Part shown: positions 48,979 to 59,786 of the stretch, piece after piece
Position numbering within the stretch: the first letter of the stretch is position 1
Layout of the letters: every line of letters starts with the position of its first letter
NCBI GenBank assembly: GCA_029721435.1
Contig: CM056582.1
Span: 39,948,611-40,012,610 of the forward strand
Origin: Gymnothorax reevesii
Taxonomy: Eukaryota > Chordata > Actinopteri > Anguilliformes > Muraenidae
Direction of reading: 5' to 3'
DNA length: 64,000 nucleotides
Translations under genes and position numbers: made by a program
The notes under the pieces: model-generated
Database searches by the model: none
What the model was told of the DNA's origin: nothing
The model's input: the letters and a program-made list of their open reading frames with translations, nothing else

Positions 48979-49279
48979 GTCCGCAATTGTTCAATGAATG
49001 CTTATTAATGAGATTCTCTGGCGGAATTAAAATCCTGGTGCATTGAAGTTTCAGTTTCACTTGTATAAAGGTGGACATGATCGTTTGAATTGCTTAAATG
49101 AAATAATAACATTTGAAACGTCTTTATGCAATTCCATTGGTTTCAATCCCTCAGTTAAGACAAGAGTGAGAGTCAGACGATTTCCGTGTCATTTGGGGGG
49201 AAATCCACCGATTAACATAATGCACATTAATTTCCTCACGTGAATTTCTTCAGCGTGCTTAGATAGAATAATTGCAGAC
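48979..49279. mobile_element. TA-flanked palindromic MITE, copy B
   Basis: It starts GTCCGCAATTGTTCAATGAA after TA and ends ATAATTGCAGAC. Its left arm matches the right arm of copy A (28219-28628) read on the other strand, and the reverse holds for the right arm, so the copy is inverted relative to A. The middle is about 110 bp shorter. The right flank is TT instead of TA, directly beside a Harbinger-like MITE. Confidence 0.7.
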
Positions 49280-49283
49280 TTTA

Positions 49284-49595
49284 GGCGGCGTTATACTTTG
49301 CGCATCCGAGAACGCATTTGTGCGCACTCGGACGCGGACTCATCCTCTTCCAAATATAGTTAAACGCAGTGAGCGCTCCTGTACGCGGGAAGAAAAGCAA
49401 CGAAAAGCATCCGTGTTTGTTTGCTACAGCATGCACAGTCGGTGTTTTGATCACGCATTCCTGTGCGCTCCTGTGCACTCGGTCAGAAAATTTTGGAGAG
49501 TACGCGGTCGACCGCGGTGAGCTATGCGCGCACTGTTTGATGACGAAAATTATGCCCAACAGCGCACACGCACACACGCAAAGTATATTTCCGGC
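49284..49595. mobile_element. Harbinger-like MITE, tandem copy 1
   Basis: It starts GGCGGCGTTATACTTTGCGC after TTA and ends CAAAGTATATTTCCGGC before TTA. The termini are inverted repeats. The CpG-rich interior contains a GCGGTCGACCGCGG palindrome near 49504. The sequence is closely similar to the next copy. Confidence 0.75.
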
Positions 49596-49599
49596 TTAA

Positions 49600-49921
49600 G
49601 GCGGCATTATACTTTGCGCATCCGCGAACGCATTTGTGCGCACTCGGATGCAGATGCGTCCTCTGCCAAATATAGTTAAACGCATTGGGCGCTCCTGTTC
49701 GCGGGTATAAAAGCAACGAAAAGCATCCTTGTTTGTTTGGTAGAGCATGCGCAATCGGTGTTTTGATCACACGTTCCTGTGCGCTCCTGTACGCGCGGTC
49801 AGAAAATTTTGGAGGGTACGCGGTCGACCGCGGTGAGCTATGCGCGCACTGTCTGATGACGAAAATTGCGTCAACGCGCTCTAACGCCCAACAGCGCACA
49901 CGCAAAGTATAATTCCGGCCT
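49600..49921. mobile_element. Harbinger-like MITE, tandem copy 2
   Basis: It starts GCGGCATTATACTTTGCGC and ends CAAAGTATAATTCCGGCC next to TTAA. It is the same family as 49284-49595, about 90% similar by eye, in the same orientation, with only a shared TTAA between the two. Confidence 0.75.
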
Positions 49922-49948
49922 TAAGATACAGGAACGTGATGCCACTAA

Positions 49949-50942
49949 AGCCTGGTTCGTTCTTCCTGCGGTCGGCGCGGTTTCAGCAGTGCGGACGGCG
50001 CGCACGGTCCCCACGAACGTCGATTCGTTTCATGCTTGATGCGGTGAAAGCGGCTCCAAGTACGGACCTGGGGCCTCATGTACTAACAATTGCGTGGATT
50101 TTATACTTAAATATTGCGTACGTTCATAAAAAGAAAATTAGCATTTTGTAAAAAGTATTACATTTATAATATAGCGGGCTACCAATTCAGCTTGCAAATT
50201 TGAATGAAAAATCTGAATCAACCAATTTTGCAAAAATGCTAAATTCTATTTTTTGCATTTTTTCTAAAGTCACGTTTGTTTTCATACATCTGACATCCGC
50301 AAAAAAAGTAGCGTACGCATCTTTTCTGTTCGTACGCTCTCATCATACATGAGGCCCCTGCTCTACATTTGCGCTACAGAATCTAATTTCTGTCATAAAT
50401 ACGTTCAAAATACGATAAATACGGAAAACCTAGGGTTTAACAGAGCGCTGCATAGACATTTGATTTTGTCTCCCCAAGTTTTATAAACAGCATGAGCCAG
50501 GGCAATGATGTAAATATTTTGCCGATACACTCGTTCCACCAGCCTCTCCACTCCTCCCCTTCATTTTTTTCGTACTTTCACAAACCGGTTGCGAAAAGTT
50601 TTCCATTTTATCTTATACATGTCTGATGTAAATTTTCGATCTCCTTCCATGTGTTGGAAGTCATACGTATTTTCAGCTGTTTGTATGTTCAGCTGGCCTT
50701 TCTTTAAAGCTTTCCATTTTAAATTTTAATCGGTAAACAGACTTCCGGGTCCTGATGCTAGCCAATCATTGCAATGCGGTTTGTGCGACCCGGGCTGTGT
50801 TGTTACAAAATCCTCCAGGTGCGCGGCTCAGCGTTCAGAGCCTCCGCGGACCGTCCACGCTCTGTCGCCCAGGCCGCAATTGTGTCATTTCACCGTGTGG
50901 GCCGTGCTGACCGCGCCGACCGCAAGAAGCATGAATCAGGCT
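49949..50942. mobile_element. Harbinger-like MITE of a second family, carrying a nested insertion
   Basis: The left end AGCCTGGTTCGTTCTTCC and the reverse complement of the right end, AGCCTGATTCATGCTTCT, pair well; GCGGTCGGCGCGGT follows on both sides. The flanks are TAA (49946-49948 and 50943-50945). A separate MITE occupies 50070-50358. The remaining interior has no coding content. Confidence 0.75.
50070..50358. mobile_element. Nested MITE with GGGGCCTCATGTA ends
   Basis: GGGGCCTCATGTA at the left and TACATGAGGCCCC at the right are perfect inverted repeats, lying inside 49949-50942. GGGGCCTCAT is a familiar terminal motif of fish MITEs. No flanking duplication is evident, so the superfamily is left open. 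Confidence 0.75.
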
Positions 50943-51109
50943 TAAGAGGCGAGACACTCCGCCTAATCTCTGCATAAGATAGTAGATGTTGCGAGGGTTT
51001 TTTTCCGCCACTAACTCACTCTCAGTCTGGGCTTGCTCACACTCCTGCTCATGATTTTATTCAGCATCAATGTTGGTCTCTGAGAACTGTTTTTCTCACT
51101 CAACAGGGT

Positions 51110-51205
51110 ACCAATTTGGTGAAATCCATTTCATTTTTGTTTTGTGGGTCAATAGTATATGAAGAGGATCCCAACTGTTTTTGGTGATGATTGGAAAATT
51201 TTTCA
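51110..51205. repeat. Dispersed repeat copy related to 55215-55310
   Basis: Both segments share TTTTGTGGGTCAAT, ATATGAAGAGGATCC and a following TGATGATGATTAGAAC / TGATGATTGGAAAA word at similar spacing. Confidence 0.6.
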
Positions 51206-51209
51206 CGAA

Positions 51210-53027
51210 GTGGCACCAAACTTATCACATCCCTATTCATGGCTCATTCTGATTTTTTTGTCAGACACTGTTCACATTTATCAGATTGCACAGTAAAAAT
51301 TTCAGAGAGATGAATAACTGGTGACATGGTCATTTTTTGCCCCCAAAAAGGGCATTCTGGGGCAAAACCGGACAAATTTAATTAGAAATTATTTCATTAA
51401 AAACTTTCACAAATTATATTATTTGGATTACTCCATTTTTATAGACAGATATATCCATAAGCGCCATCTGTGGGGGGGCATTGGGTCTCCTGCACCTCCA
51501 AAGTTAAGGTTGGGGGTGCAATAACCCTGCAATACTAAAGCCCCCAAGTTTTCGTAGTTCGTTTGCCCCGTTCAGTTAAGCTACTGATTTAAGGTCATGC
51601 GGGACCTTTTTTTTTTAAAGGCTAATGCAAGTCGTCAACGATTGCAGTTGCAGATTTAGAAGCTGATTCCATATTGGAATTAATATTCATGTCCAGAAAA
51701 TGTGTGTCCTTGATTTGTTGCCATGGTCAACTCTAAAAAAAATCTGATAGACTTGTGAATAATACATCGCCTTTAACTGCTGTTGTAGCCAAGCAACTCA
51801 GAAAGATTGTAACAGAATGTGGGCAACCGTACCGAAATTAACTCAGCTGGGGTTGTTTCCCAAAAGCGTTCCTATTTGCTAACTTTCAACAACTTCCGTA
51901 GTCCAGTTCAAACCAAGGTTATAAGAAACATACCCCTGAACGGTAACTTTCAATGCACCTTGGTTCGTTTCAATGCTTTTGCGTACATGAACACATTAAT
52001 AATATGCAATCGCCTTAATAAAAAGTGTTCCCCACTTCTGTATGAGCGCAGGCACAAAAAACGGTGCAAGTTCATTTTTCCCAGAAATGTGGACAAATGA
52101 ACAGGTTTTTCAACAAGATAATTTAGACGTGTGCTTTATATGAAGAACGTATGGTCTTGACTACTTGTGAGGTAAATTTTGGCGGGATTCATTGGTTTTT
52201 GGTAATGCAGCAGAGAAATTAAGCATATTTTTGGCATAAATGTATATAATAAATTTGCAGTGGTTTTTCTAAACCTAAAAATATAAGTAAACAGTTCTTT
52301 AATTGGCAATAATAAAATGCACACCCTAATTTTTTACTGAAGTGTTCCGTTTTTCGTGACTTGGCTCAAATATGTTTCCATTGTGGGACAGCGCTCGATC
52401 GCTAGTGGGATTTAATTACCTCTATCTGGACCTCATTTTCATCGTCTAGCTGGATACATATTGGAAATGAATTGTGGTGTTGGCTTCAGAATTTCCCTTG
52501 CCGAGATTAAACGCAGTAAAATATAAAGTACTGTAGTTAATTAACATAATTTTATATTTCCAGAAAATGACATGCAGGCTATATCATGCAATTATATTTC
52601 TTCGCAGGTGGCTTGTATTACCCTTATTAAAAAGGCAGTGTCTCCATGTCCGGCAGCCGGATTAGAGTTTTAATATAACTCTGTGTCCAACAATCCACAG
52701 TTTATTAAAGATTTCTTTAAATCTACAGGGCATAGTTCTTCAAAATGAGTGCCAAGAATGTCACCAACGGAGCCCTATTGAAACGTTATCCCTAAACCCT
52801 AAAAGATTCAGTAGATTTCAAGAAATTTTGAAGAAAAGAAAATGGACTGTCAGACACGGAGTAATATTGAAACCCTAACCGACTGTCGGACACGGTAATA
52901 CCATGTAAAAGTTGTAGTGAAAACCATCCGACTGTTGAATACGGAGACACTTCATATTAAAAAAGGTCCCGCATTGCCTTAATCAGAAGCTTATGCTTCA
53001 GTGTAACGCTAACGTTATATCGGCTTT
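51210..53027. other. Non-coding stretch, nothing recognised
   Basis: No gene or bounded repeat. ACTGTCGGACACGG-type words recur at about 52846, 52882 and 52930 (ACTGT(C/T)(A/G)GA...ACGGAG/ACGGTA), suggesting a short degenerate tandem repeat. Confidence 0.35.
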
Positions 53028-53030
53028 TTA

Positions 53031-53795
53031 GGGCCGGTTCATACTCTACGCAAGGTAAGCGAGCGAACGCGAGCGCAGGTCCGTTCCGTTCCGTTCACAG
53101 AGAAGCCTGAACGCGCGTCCCTTGCTGCGCTGTGCCTCGTTAAAAAGCAGTACACTGCTCGTGCAATAGGGGGTAGCAAAGTCTTCTCCTCCTCCTCCTC
53201 CATTTTTTTTTTTTTTTTGGTGTGTTGAACACAGCGTATGGTGCATTATTTGGTTTATCTCCCCTATTGCAACCTCACGGAAATACACGCGTCGCTGCGT
53301 CGCGTTAGGCCTGGAATATACTTGCTGCTCACGACGCGTGTGCTTACGCATCATGGCTGCCACACGTATTCTACGTTCGTGAACGTAGAGGTCGCTCATC
53401 TCGACGCGAGGTAACGTGCCGCATGCGCGAGATGCAGTATTGACATGACCGCTAGAGGTGCTTGTGCGAACGAATCCATTGTGACAGTATATGCGATATC
53501 CGGGCAACACCGCCCGCCGTTTTCGCGATTTCAGGGTCCGATATGCTGCTGTCTGCCTCTAGTGGAGACCTTCAATACTATGCGTTTTGGACGCTTTGTG
53601 CTGCAGCAAGCGTGTGCACTCACAAAGCACACGGTGTACGCCTCAGTTCGGTCACGCAGCAAGTATATTCCAGGCCTTACAAAAATTTGGACGACACACT
53701 TTGCTACGCAAGGATGCAAGATGGCTACCTTGAATTGCTCGATGCGTTGCCTTGCGTTCGCGCTCGCGTACCTTGCGTAGAGTATGAACCGGCCC
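53031..53795. mobile_element. Harbinger-like MITE, outer element of a nest
   Basis: GGGCCGGTTCATACTCTACG and its exact reverse complement CGTAGAGTATGAACCGGCCC form the ends; pairing continues through CAAGGTA(A/C)GCGAGCG. The flanks are TTA on both sides (53028-53030 and 53796-53798). An inner MITE occupies 53308-53676. The CpG-rich open frames on both strands are artefacts of composition. Confidence 0.85.
53308..53676. mobile_element. Harbinger-like MITE, inner element of the nest
   Basis: GGCCTGGAATATACTTGCTG and CAGCAAGTATATTCCAGGCC (with one extra G inside) are inverted ends flanked by TTA (53305-53307 and 53677-53679). The end sequence differs from the outer element, so a different family inserted into an existing MITE. 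Confidence 0.82.
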
Positions 53796-54655
53796 TTATT
53801 GTGTGCACATATTGTGTGCGTCTTGAAGCAGGCAGGGAAAAAATGTGACACATGAGTGTCCTATAGGCTAACACAATGTTTAAGGTCCCGTTTGCAATTT
53901 CAAATCCTAGGCTAAATAAGTGACTGAAAACAGTTTAGCCTACGTCCATAAATGCAGGGATGGAAAATGGATGCTCCCTCCGACATTCAATTTGTGTATG
54001 CCTTCATACATCGTATCCATTCAGACAATTAACATTATTTCACAGATCACAACCAGATTTAACATTAATCCAATAAAGTAGTACTGACATTTTCTAAATA
54101 AACCTTTTTAACATTCTATAAGGCTGAACTTTGGTCAAGGTAGCCTACCCCTGGGAATACAGCGGCCTGAAAAAAATATATTGTGACGCCCAGTGTTGAC
54201 CTGTTGGCGTCACTGGATATCATAAAATCATAAAAATGAATTCTTCTAGCCTTTTATCTTACTTAGTTCCTGAGTTACAGGTCATAAAATGTGGTTGTTT
54301 TGTGTATTCGGCTGATTTTGAGGCTTTACCATACAAAAGTGGATCAAGATGAAGTTAAGGTCATTTTCAGATTCTAGGGGATGAATATGGTTAGTATACC
54401 CAATTTCAGCCTTGTATAAGCAATCAATTTGGAGCAATAAGCTCCTAAATTTGGCTGAAAATGGGTTCGCCAAAAAACTGAAAATATTATTCAAATTGAA
54501 GGGCTATAACTTGAAATCTATTTGACATACTAGCCTAACATTTGGCTTTTTTTTTAATTTTGTGTGAATGTTTACTTTTTTAATTTTTTCAAAAATTTTG
54601 AGGAGGTGATTGGAAAATTTCTCAAAATCTGGATGATTTGACATGGAATGACCCT

Positions 54656-55184
54656 TTACCATTGTTGGTGCTTTAGGCTGTGAACAGGGGTCAGCAAGGG
54701 CACCCTGACCAGTCTGTGGCTACGCAGCCCCATACAAAACAAACTGGGATGCACTGTGTGGTTTGACACCTTTCTATCAGAACAAGGATTGATTTTTTCA
54801 GCAATTTGAGCTACAGGAGGTCTTCTGTTGGATCGGACCACACAGGCCAGCCTTCCCTCCCCACGCGCATCATGAGCCTTGGCTGCCCAAAACCCTGTTG
54901 CCTGTTCACCAGTTTTGCTACCTTGAATCACTCTTGATATGTACTCACTCCACAAGAGTTTGGAGATGCTCAATACAGATGTCAATACAATTTGACCCAA
55001 GTTGTAAAAGTCGCCCATTTCCATGCTTGCCTATTTTCCTGCTCCTAACACATCGACTTCGAGCATAAAATTTTCACTTCCTGCCTTATATATGCCACCC
55101 ACTGACAGGGGCCATTGTCACGAGATAATCAATGTTATTTACTTCACCTGTCCGTGGTCATAATGTTATGGCTGATTGGTGCAT
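54656..55184 (-). pseudogene. Tc1 transposon fragment of a third family, with transposase N-terminal half
   Basis: The right edge reads GGCTGATTGGTGCAT, the antisense of the familiar Tc1 end (ATxCACCGATCAGCC type). On the minus strand from about 55025 the frame gives MEMGDFYNLGQIV, GFWAAKAHDARGEGRLACVV, SDRKVSNHTVHPSLFCMGL and HRLVRVPLLTPVH. These are the DNA-binding and linker parts of this Tc1 family. Some codons of the first helix-turn-helix are missing. Similarity stops at KHQQW, before the DDE domain. Confidence 0.8.
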
Positions 55185-55214
55185 ATGCTGTAGCTTGTTC
55201 TCACAGGAATACAG

Positions 55215-55310
55215 TTTTTGCTGTATCCATTTATCTTAGTTTTGTGGGTCAATTTTGATATGAAGAGGATCCTTATTGATTCTGATGATGATTAGAACAT
55301 TTTTAGTCAA
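55215..55310. repeat. Dispersed repeat copy related to 51110-51205
   Basis: It shares GTTTTGTGGGTCAAT and ATATGAAGAGGATCC with the 51-kb copy. It lies just outside the Tc1 fragment end. Confidence 0.6.
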
Positions 55311-55319
55311 ATAACGTCG

Positions 55320-56700
55320 GCGACTTTTCCACAACTAAACGATATTAAAATAACTACCGCATCCCGCACTAACGCTGGATGCGGCACATCTTCTAACCAG
55401 CCTCTTGTAATTTGCCACGGCAGTCACAGCGAGCAAAATTGACAATTTAAACAACAAATATTGGCACACAGCTTCAGCCAATGGACATAACGCAAACTGA
55501 CTGCGCCGCTGTGTCCAATCCGGGGCTTCTTGCTGCCAGATGAAGTACGAGGCTACATTCCACTTGACCTGTCCTCTCATGCAGGTAAAACGACCGTGCA
55601 TTCTCAACGAATCCGGGCTTCACGCTCCCTTTATTGTTTGAAAAATATTCCAAAGAATCCCTACAAACGTTTAGTTAAAGGTAGACCGTTTATTAAAGTA
55701 ATTTGCCCCCAACTTTAAACCAAACTGATATTTAATTGTTATTATAAACGTGATCATTTCCTCGAGCTTACCGATTGCAATAAAAGTTTCCACCGGTCAC
55801 GAAGGTTCTTTCTCTAGAACTTGAACAACTCAATTGTTTGGCGGGTCCAAAAGTAAAACCCAAATGTGAATGATTTAAACGAAAGCAATGAGCAATTACT
55901 TGCTTAGTTTCAGTGCATAAACTGCAAAAAAAAAAAAAAAAACACCGCTAACGGCATGTGTATAAAAATGGCTGATGTCAGTCGTGTAAACCAGCGATGA
56001 TTTCTTCCTGACCGCATTCAGAAATCAATGGATGGAGGCGAACCCACGGTAAGGAGTTGTATCATTTTATCCGGGCAAAAAATAAATAAATAAACTAGAG
56101 TGTCCCGAAACTGACAGATGTTGTGTAAAGTTAATTTCTTTAAGTCACTGACCAGAGTTAAGGTAAAGATCATCCAGCAAATATACATTTAAATTTACCC
56201 ACGGAAAAAATAACCAAAACTGGCAAGAAAGATGATCACGGTGAAAGTATATTTCACACGTTGCGAACGAATCAACAAGTCCAATGAAATGGAAATATGA
56301 CACGTAAATGCACGGGGATATCACGTTAGAAAAACCCATGGCAAGATTTAAAGAGCATCGGACCGAGTGACAAAACACAAACCCAGTTTGGCTCCTCTAT
56401 TAGGTCCTTCATCAACGGAATACAAGCATCGTTCATGCAAGCTTGGAATGCTGTATTGGCGCTGTCAGTGGCATTGCGCGCATAGACCCGCTTATGTTAG
56501 CAATCAAGCTAGGACGCCAAAAAAGGGCAATCGCTGCATCTTGCATGCGTATAGTTAGCTTGACAGCTAGCATCATCATGCTACACTCTATAACTGGAAC
56601 TGGTAGCATCTTTTGACAGCCACCGTAATGTCAGTCAAGAGTCATGCTCTTCCACGGAATTAAGACAGCGATGTATTTTTCATTTCCACTCTGATGACTA
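55320..56700. other. Non-coding stretch, nothing firmly recognised
   Basis: An A-run lies at 55925-55941. A plus-strand splice-donor-like CCACGGTAAGG sits at 56046-56056, with no recognisable exon before it. No domain-bearing frame was found. Confidence 0.35.
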
Positions 56701-56773
56701 AAAATCAGAAACACCCCTTCACTGGAGCTGTTGCAGCGCAATCAAAGATCAAGTACAGAGGCTGCTTACTCAC

Positions 56774-57070
56774 CTATCGCTGGAGCCCAGATGCGGCTGC
56801 TTCTTCTCGGATGAGAGAGGTACTCCGTAAATATCTCCACCGCAATTTCTTAAACCAACACGAGCGCCACCCAGCGCTGCAGCCAAAGCATGCAACTCTC
56901 GCGATACAAGAATATAATTTTTTACTCTGCTCGCAATAACATTTTGTCGGTTCGGAATGTGACTGACATCTCTGGGGGTACAAGCATGCACGCTGGAAAC
57001 AAGCATGTTTAAACCTTTTCGCACCGAACTGTTCAGCTGAAATCGCTGGATTTGGGACACTTTCTTCACG
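56774..57070 (-). promoter_or_regulatory. Possible promoter / first non-coding exon (weak)
   Basis: The segment is richer in CpG than its surroundings and holds CTCTCGCGATAC, close to the TCTCGCGAGA promoter motif of vertebrates. On the minus strand it ends at a consensus splice donor (GATAG then GTGAGT at 56773). A first exon of a gene running towards lower coordinates would look like this. No downstream exon was recognised in the window. Confidence 0.25.
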
Positions 57071-57109
57071 ACAGGTTTGCGAAGTTACTGTTGTGGTCAA
57101 TGATCTCAT

Positions 57110-57990
57110 AAATAAAAATTAATGTAACGTAACAAGCTAAATTATTTAAGTTGTGATTATTTCCTCGCACTGAGTAGTCAAAATCACAAGGAAAGCGTAA
57201 GGAAACCCAGAGGAAATATCTTTGATTCATTTCTTGTGTTTTTAAATCACATTTAATTCCATCATCTGGGAACCACAAAAGTGGGGAAACTGAGGAAATG
57301 AAGAGTTGGAATGCAAAACCCAAAAGAGGTTGAGTGGACTTTGTGGGTTTTGCATCTCAATTCTTCAAATCACCTTGTGAATTATCATGCTTTTTGATAC
57401 ATTCTTTATTTTTTGAGTTTCTGTCTCAAGTCATGCTATATATTCTGAATGATAAGTAGGGTAGAATTCTATCTTTCTTTAAAACTCATAATTATTTTGC
57501 CAGAGATGAGAAACTCATCCTATTTGATCATGTGGGGTGTAGTTATGCCCAAGCAATGGCGCCCAGTGGGAAATGGTGAACGACCCAAGTTGCTCAGTAT
57601 TTTTGGCCTCATTGATTTCACTGAAAGAATGGAAAGAACATTTCTCTCAAAGAACTGTCTGAGAAGGCATTTTAGAAAGACATTTAGAAATTCAAAGTTT
57701 GGTTCAAAGTCAACCGTTTCAGAGACCCTTAAATAGAAGCCAAAGCGTTCAGAAACAACACTTTTTAATAGAAAATATACAATATTGAAGGATTTTTTAT
57801 GCTGGTTTAAGTATGACTACTGCTATATTTGCAGATGTCCATGTGTGGGTGATTTTGTGGGTATAATGATAGAGTTAAATCTTTTCTCTTGTTTGATGAG
57901 GAAAAATTAATTATTTGTGTATTTATATGTGTGTTTGTGCATCTGCACTTGCGTGTACTTGCATGTGCACAGCATGAGTGTGTGCATTTC
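57110..57990. other. Non-coding stretch, nothing recognised
   Basis: No gene or bounded repeat is visible. Confidence 0.35.
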
Positions 57991-57993
57991 TGC

Positions 57994-58014
57994 GTGTGTG
58001 TGTGTGTGTGTGTG
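57994..58014. repeat. (TG)n microsatellite
   Basis: About ten uninterrupted GT units, seen directly. Its reading frame (57889-58104) is not a gene. Confidence 0.9.
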
Positions 58015-58696
58015 TTTTTGTTGATTGATGGACTTGGCCTACACTCTCGGTCCAGTGTCAGCAGTGGCGAAAAGGTTGGAGAGGTGGGATCTCAGATCAT
58101 GTGACTGTGAGGCCCCTGCGTTCAGCATCGTTGCACCCAATTTCACACTTTAGAATACTGAATTCCAGGGCATATGCACAAACAGGTTTGGATTTGTCAG
58201 AAGACTTCAAAATCCTATGCAGCGCTCAGTTTCATTCGTGAAGTCACAGACAGCTCAGAAAAGTTGCAGGTGCTTGCTTTTGCTCTGTGCAGCAGGTTCA
58301 AAACTGAACGATGCCATGAGCTGACATATTTCGTATTGTATTATTTTCTAATTATTTTGCCATTGCGTTAGTTCTTCTCAAATATGCATCTAACCGCAGA
58401 GCATCAGTGAGAGATACCGCCCTCCACAATAATTTGCACTTGCATGATGTATTGGAGGAACAGTCAGTAAACTGACCACTTGCTTGTAGAAATATGCACT
58501 GAGGGAGAGTGCTGGCAGGAGCAATGTGTTCTTTGCACAGGGTGTGAGCTGAAAGAAATGGACCCATTTAGTCAATTATCAGAGGGAGAAAAGGGGGAGA
58601 ATGGTGGTAGCAATTTCACAAAGGAGGTTTCATAAATTGTCTTTTACAATTTGCAGAAGGAAACTTTACAGACAGCCTTCACAAACTTCAGTACAT

Positions 58697-58702
58697 TTTG
58701 AA
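58697..58702 (-). terminator. Candidate polyadenylation signal for the myozenin gene
   Basis: TTTATT on the plus strand gives AATAAA on the minus strand, about 850 bases after the myozenin stop codon. This would imply a 3' UTR of about 870 nt. Other AT-rich candidates may exist, and no downstream element was confirmed. Confidence 0.3.
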
Positions 58703-58726
58703 AGGATTTATTGCATCAAGGGGACA

Positions 58727-59125
58727 TTAAAAAGAAAACAGCCAAGTGTGAATTACCTCAGCATTCTTAACTTGGTAATCATAATCACCAATTCCATCAT
58801 GGGTGCTACTATTGGTGCCATCACTGCAATCACAACCATCACCATCTTTGTCCTCATAGTTATCACCAGCGTAATTGTATTTATCAGAATCATCATTGTC
58901 AAATGATTGTGCTAAAAGAAGTATAATGTCAATGCATGACATGGAAGTACTTCTGCCATCCGGAACAGGCTGCATTAAAATAATATCATTTGAATAATAT
59001 TTCTGCAAAATTCCACATCCAATAGTGCAGCACGCAAAGAAAGTTAAGCAAACTAAACAGATCAGAGGATGCTCTCCATCTTGCTCAGAAACAAAGGCAT
59101 TCAAAGGGTGGTGTGCACATTGCAC
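58727..59125 (-). other. Unassigned 132-codon open frame in the probable myozenin 3' UTR
   Basis: The frame has a hydrophobic Cys-rich stretch (LICLVCLTFFACCTIGCG) followed by an acidic Asp/Tyr-rich tail (DKYNYAGDNYEDKDGDG). It would look like a short membrane segment with an acidic tail, but no family is recognised. It lies downstream of, and on the same strand as, the myozenin stop codon. Most likely it is a chance frame in the 3' UTR; a separate terminal exon of another gene cannot be excluded. Confidence 0.15.
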
Positions 59126-59548
59126 TGCGTGGTCTCAGTTATTTCTACACTAGTGATTTTGCTGCAATGTAACTGGAGAAAACTGGAGTAGTCATTGACT
59201 TTCTGAGGAAAGACATGCATGCATGCCATTGGGAAAGAAGTGACAAGGTAAGGAAAGACAAAATCTGGAACTGTGTGATGGTAGCGTGGATGTGGTTTTG
59301 ATCCAACAGGAGCACATCTGTAGTATACAGTTACAATCAGTCAGGGTGAATACTGGCTCTGTGTGTGTGAGTGAATAAGAGAGACTTGTGTGTGATTGTT
59401 GGATTAACCTTTCAAAATGGTGGCCGGTGAGTCACCCTGCTTATTACACCCTGGTTCTCGCTGCCTGACTGAAGCCTGCATGTGTGCTCGCAAGTCTGTT
59501 CTTACACAAGTGTGTGTTCATGTTTATGGCAGTGTGTGTGTGTGCCCA

Positions 59549-59786
59549 TTACAGGTCATCGGTCTCTCCATCAAAGGGGATGGCATCCAAGTGCTCCATG
59601 ACGATGTCGCTGTGCTCTGCGGTGCTGACCCAGCCGATGGGTGTGCGGTTGAAGGAGGGTCTGGAGCTAATGTCCCGGGGGAACACCAGGGGCAGCTCGG
59701 GCTCCTCGAGTGCCAGCTCGATCTCCGGTACTTGGAAGGTCATGAGCTGGGAAGCTTTCTCGAAGCCTCCGAATGGTGTAGCAGTC
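59549..59786 (-). CDS. myoz1: myoz1-like terminal coding exon
   Basis: After the acceptor CTCTGCAG the exon opens with G, which completes AAC-AG|G-ACT (Asn-Arg-Thr) with the previous exon. It encodes TATPFGGFEKASQLMTFQVP, an acidic segment, SSRPSFNRTPIGWVS and DAIPFDGETDDL, then a stop at 59549-59551. In myozenins the last five residues are the class III-like PDZ ligand that binds ZASP/Cypher and related PDZ-LIM proteins. A G-rich tract lies 52-80 bases upstream of the acceptor. Confidence 0.95.

Noticed and set aside
49281..49912. Overlapping Ala/Arg-rich frames on both strands
   Set aside because: They derive from the tandem CpG-rich MITEs and repeat between the two copies.
53046..53851. 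Several open frames above 100 codons on both strands
   Set aside because: They lie entirely inside the nested Harbinger-like MITEs and cross element borders.
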